Below are positions 60,137 to 64,000 of a DNA stretch of 64,000 bases, piece after piece (the first letter of the stretch is position 1; each line of letters starts with the position of its first letter). The stretch covers positions 476,221 to 540,220 of the forward strand of contig KN834780.1 of NCBI GenBank assembly GCA_000827265.1, written 5' to 3'. The translations under genes and the position numbers were made by a program. The stretch is from Collybiopsis luxurians FD-317 M1 (lineage: Eukaryota > Basidiomycota > Agaricomycetes > Agaricales > Omphalotaceae). Below the pieces are notes generated by a model, which was not told where the DNA came from, searched no databases, and saw only the letters and a program-made list of their open reading frames with translations.

Positions 60137-60658
60137 TGCTTGAAAATGTCATTATTGAGATTTGAAAATCGGTCTTCATTTATGCATGATGACGAACCTG
60201 TAATCAGCTGTTATAATTTCGGTCTTATGCACGAGATTCGTCCTGATTGTAGCGAGTCAGCGGGCTATGAGAACGAGTTATAGATAAGACTTGCTCACCA
60301 AGGTAATGTTAACGCGTCCGAGGTGTGGAGGGAGAGAAAGGTTTCGCCTCGTGGTAGTTTATATATCGGATTTGCATTTATTTGGGTAATTCAATGATAA
60401 GAGCTCACAAGATCAGCACCGGTCGTTGGCAGTGTTCACTGGTGTTTTGAAATTCAATCAATGCAGCCAATGCCCATCAGTACCGTCACCACGCACGATT
60501 TTTCCTGTCGAGTGTTTATGTGTGCATCTTCCAGTCGTTTGCAAGCAACAATTCTCATTCATAAGCACAAGTGGGATTGCTTTGTTTCGACGCCGAACTT
60601 ACAACGGTAGCGGGTCGAGTAGTGACATCTAGAAAGTAACTTTACTCAGTTTATTCAT
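60137..60658. other. 5' flank of the NACHT-ankyrin gene
   Basis: No gene seen. One 68-codon ORF (60426-60632) has no features. The stretch should contain the promoter of the minus-strand receptor gene. Confidence 0.5.
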
Positions 60659-60740
60659 GGCCTGATGGTCTAGGAGTATGATTCGTTGTTAGGGTGTTAG
60701 TCTTTCGACGAGGTCCCGGGTTCAATTCCCGGTCAGGCCC
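60659..60740 (+). tRNA. tRNA-Pro (anticodon AGG) with 10-base intron
   Basis: Acceptor stem GGCCTGA/TCAGGCC with discriminator C. The D region is TGGTCTAGGAGTATGATTC, the anticodon stem CGTTG/CGACG, and the loop TTAGGG...T interrupted after position 37 by a 10-base intron (TGTTAGTCTT). The T arm is CCGGG-TTCAATT-CCCGG. A T run (ATTTTTTTCT) follows as Pol III terminator. Confidence 0.92.
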
Positions 60741-60743
60741 ATT
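60741..60743 (+). terminator. Pol III terminator region after tRNA-Pro
   Basis: The tRNA 3' end is followed within two bases by seven T (60742-60748), the usual RNA polymerase III stop signal. Confidence 0.7.
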
Positions 60744-60998
60744 TTTTTCTAAATATTCTGTTTTTAGCTTTCTTCTTTTTTGGCCTTTCTAGGTATGACC
60801 AAGGTATGACTATATCCCGAGTTAAAACGATATCGACATGAGCTGCGAATAATCTTGAATGAGTCACTAGTTCGACGGAGTCGGACCAACGTCGGACGTA
60901 TTCGGGGGAGGGTGAGCCAAAAGCGTAAAGCTCTCTCTTTGACCAGCGACCACCACCATCATACCGTAGCTCAGTCTACGTTCCTTCTTGTTTTCCAA

Positions 60999-63900
60999 AT
61001 GTTGTCCAGGCAAGCACTGCGACGTCTGCCCTCAACGTCGAGAGCAGCTGCTGTGGCGGCCAGAGCCCAGCAATCTCTGAATCCACGTCGACGTGACCTG
61101 GCTACTCCTGCTGCCAACCCACCTTCACCTAACGATATTTTCGCCAACGGCACTAATGCTTATTATGCGGAGGAAATGTACAGACACTGGAGGCAGGACC
61201 CTAGCTCTGTACATGCGTCTTGGGATGCCTACTTTAGAGGCCTCGACAAGGGCTTACCCAGTCCTGTAGCTTTCCATCCTCCCCCTAGCCTCGTTGCACC
61301 TCCAACTGACGGCGCTCCCGCTCTGCATGCTGGCGCGGGTGGAGCTGAGCTTGACGATCATCTCAAGGCAAGTTTTCCTGCAAGCAAAAAACCGCCAAAG
61401 CAACTCACAGTCTGTTTGCGTCTGGCAGGTCCAACTTCTTGTCCGTGCATATCAAGTTCGCGGACACCACGTAGCTGAACTCGACCCCCTCGGCATACTT
61501 GACGCTGACTTGGCCAACATCCAGCCTCCCGAGCTCGAACTCAGCCGGTATGGCTTCACCGATCGTGACTTGGACAAGGAGATCACTCTCGGTCCCGGTA
61601 TTCTCCCCCACTTTGCAACGGAAGACCGTAAAACGATGAAGTTGGGTGAAATTATCAAGTTGTGCAAACGTATTTACTGTGCGTCATCCTTACTCCTTTT
61701 TTTTCCGCCGTTTTTACTGATTAAAACTGCAGGCGGCGCCGTTGGTATACAGTACATTCACATTCCCGACAAGGACCAGTGCGACTGGATCCGTGAACGA
61801 GTTGAAATTCCTAAACCCTGGAACTACACTGTTGACGAAAAGCGCATGATCCTCGACCGTCTCATCTGGTCCGAATCTTTTGAAAAGTTCATTGCTTCCA
61901 AGTACCCTAATGAAAAACGTTTCGGTCTTGAAGGTTGTGAAGCTCTTATTCCCGGTATGAAGGCCCTCATCGACCGCTCCGTCGAACATGGCGTTTCGCA
62001 TATCACTATGGGTATGCCGCATCGAGGTCGACTTAACGTTCTCGCGAACGTCATTAGGAAACCCGTCGAAGCCATTTTGAACGAATTTAGCGGTGCAGAA
62101 GGTGATGAGCCCGCTGGAGACGTTAAATATCACCTCGGCGCCAACTACATTCGTCCCACTCCCTCCGGAAAGAAAGTCGCTCTCTCTCTCGTTGCAAACC
62201 CGTCCCACCTTGAAGCCGAGGATCCCGTTGTCCTTGGAAAGACTCGCGCCATCCAGCATTTCGAGCAAGACGAAAAGTCGCATAACAAGGCTATGGGTGT
62301 CTTGCTCCACGGTGACGCTGCGTTTGCCGGTCAGGGTATTGTTTACGAGACTATGGGCATGCACAACCTTCCCAACTATGGTACCGGTGGAACCATTCAC
62401 CTTATCGTCAACAACCAGGTTGGTTTCACCACCGACCCTCGTTTCGCTCGGTCTACGCCTTACCCTTCGGACATTGCCAAATCCATTGACGCTCCCATCT
62501 TCCATGTCAACGGTGACAACGTCGAGGCTGTAACATTCGTTTGCCAACTCGCCGCGGACTACAGAGCCAAGTACAAGAAGGACGTTGTCATCGACATTGT
62601 TTGTTATAGGCGATATGGGCATAATGAGACCGACCAGCCGATGTTCACCCAGCCTCGGATGTACAAGGCCATCGAGAAACAGCCTACTCCGCTCACTCAA
62701 TACTCCAAATTCCTCATAGGCAGAGGCACTTTCACTGAGAGGGATATCGAGGAGCACAAGAAGTGGGTATGGGGAATGCTCGAAAAGGCTGCCGCTGGGG
62801 CCAAGGACTACGTGCCTACGTCGAAAGAGTGGCTCTCTGCTTCGTGGCAAGGATTCCCTTCACCGAAGCAGCTTGCCGACCAGACCCTCCCGACTCGCGC
62901 TACTGGTTCCGACGAAGAGACTCTCAAACACATCGGACGTGCAATCTCCACTTACCCCAATGGCTTCAACGTTCACCGTAACCTCAGTCGTATCCTCCAG
63001 ACTCGTGGCAAGACTATCGAGGAAGGAACCAACATTGACTGGTCCACAGCCGAGGCACTTGCTTTCGGAGCTCTCGTCCTCGAAGGCAACCACGTCCGTG
63101 TGTCCGGGCAGGACGTCGAGCGTGGTACTTTCTCCCAACGTCACGCCGTCCTCCACGACCAGGAAAATGAAAAACAATACGTCCCTCTCAACAATCTCGG
63201 TTCTTCTCAAAGCCGCTTTGTCGTCTGCAATTCTTCCCTTTCTGAATACGGCACCCTCGGTTTCGAACTCGGATACTCGCTTGTCTCCCCCGACTGCCTG
63301 ACGATGTGGGAAGCTCAGTTCGGTGACTTTGCTAACAACGCGCAGTGTATTATCGATCAGTTCATTGCGAGCGGTGAGCGAAAATGGTTGCAGAGGTCTG
63401 GGCTTGTCATGAGTTTACCGCATGGGTACGACGGTCAGGGTCCCGAGCACTCCAGCGCGAGGATCGAGAGGTTCTTGCAGCTTTGCGATGATCATCCCAA
63501 TGTGTTCCCAAGCCAGGAAAAGATTGAGAGGCAACATCAGGATTGCAATATGCAAGTTGTCTACCCCACTACTCCGGCTAACTACGTGAGGTTTTGTTTA
63601 TCTTTTGCTAGCGTATTGACTGACTTTTTTCTCATTGTGCTAGTTCCACGTCCTCCGTCGTCAAATTCACCGTGACTTCCGCAAGCCTCTCATCATCTTT
63701 TTCTCGAAGAGTCTCCTTCGTCATCCTAAAGCCCGTTCTGACCTGTCGGAGATGGTTGGAGATACTCACTTCGAGAGGTATATTCCTGACCCTCATCCTG
63801 AAAGCTTGGTCGCCCCCGAGGAGGTTAAGAAGCATATCTTATGTTCTGGTGGGTGTAATCTCTCATCTATCGTACTCACATCTGTTCCTCAAAATGTTTG

Positions 63901-64000
63901 CAGGACAAGTATACCATACGCTTCTCGCCGCTCGAGAGGAACGGGGTATCAAGGATATTGCTATTAGCAGGATTGAACAGATCTCGCCCTTCCCTTACGA
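60999..64000 (+). CDS. KGD1: 2-oxoglutarate dehydrogenase E1 component, mitochondrial (3' end outside window)
   Basis: Exons: 60999-61367, 61429-61678, 61733-63585, 63644-63848, 63904 to beyond 64000; 924 full codons visible. It decarboxylates 2-oxoglutarate with thiamine diphosphate as the E1 of the TCA-cycle complex in the mitochondrial matrix. Residues 1-30 are an Arg/Ala-rich presequence ([19 protein letters not shown]). Landmarks are [63 protein letters not shown], the thiamine site [20 protein letters not shown] with [25 protein letters not shown], and the transketolase part [19 protein letters not shown]. The first intron has a GC donor (AAG/GCAAGT). The start is the first ATG giving a presequence; an upstream in-frame ATG at 60855 is less likely. 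The chain continues past the window edge. Confidence 0.95.

Noticed and set aside
61714..62850. 378-codon ORF on the minus strand
   Set aside because: It lies antisense to the best-conserved part of the dehydrogenase gene; it is a codon-usage shadow, with no domain features.

Overview
This is a stretch of filamentous-fungal nuclear DNA, most likely from an agaricomycete (mushroom-type) basidiomycete. The genes are dense with short GT-AG introns of about 45-70 bases. They belong to families typical of Agaricomycetes: NACHT-ankyrin receptors, seven-helix membrane proteins of the 'ADSILIWRVWVLW' type, cysteine-containing F-box proteins and single-pass membrane proteins with a small extracellular domain. 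An internal CCCTAA tract matches the TTAGGG telomere unit of these fungi. All gene models below are mine, built by eye from splice signals and reading phase. No database search was run.

Layout. 3.0-6.3 kb (-): a 4-exon F-box protein. 6.8-22.1 kb (-): five tandem copies of an 11-exon seven-helix membrane protein. Copies C and E are intact on paper, B is broken only by an 84-N assembly gap, and A and D are pseudogenes. Between B and C lies a 448-bp inverted-repeat element flanked by TTAA, with telomere-like repeats and GC-rich hairpins in its core. 24.0-26.9 kb (-): a NEDD1-like WD40/coiled-coil protein, divergent from a small F-box/ankyrin-like gene at 27.0-27.8 kb (+). 27.8-37.8 kb: mostly non-coding, with one single-pass membrane protein gene (31.1-32.2 kb) and worn repeats.

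37.8-48.1 kb (+): two near-identical copies of the F-box gene in direct ~4-kb duplicates. The second copy has no start codon of its own and is fused in frame to the end of an upstream gene of another family. A tRNA-Ile-like gene lies just past the duplicate. 48.5-50.5 kb (+): a mitochondrial class III CoA-transferase resembling SUGCT. 50.7-52.6 kb (-): a coiled-coil protein made of ~30 heptad units encoded by a 21-bp minisatellite. 53.9-60.1 kb (-): a 1970-residue NACHT protein with 40 ankyrin units encoded by a 99-bp tandem array. 60.7 kb (+): tRNA-Pro with an intron. 61.0 kb to the window end (+): mitochondrial 2-oxoglutarate dehydrogenase E1, cut by the window edge.

The housekeeping genes (NEDD1-like, CoA-transferase, OGDH, tRNAs) look stable. 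The accessory part evolves by tandem duplication, repeat turnover and fusion. The most unusual items are the F-box fusion gene, the TTAA-flanked element with a telomeric core, and the homogenised NACHT-ankyrin receptor beside the heptad-repeat gene.
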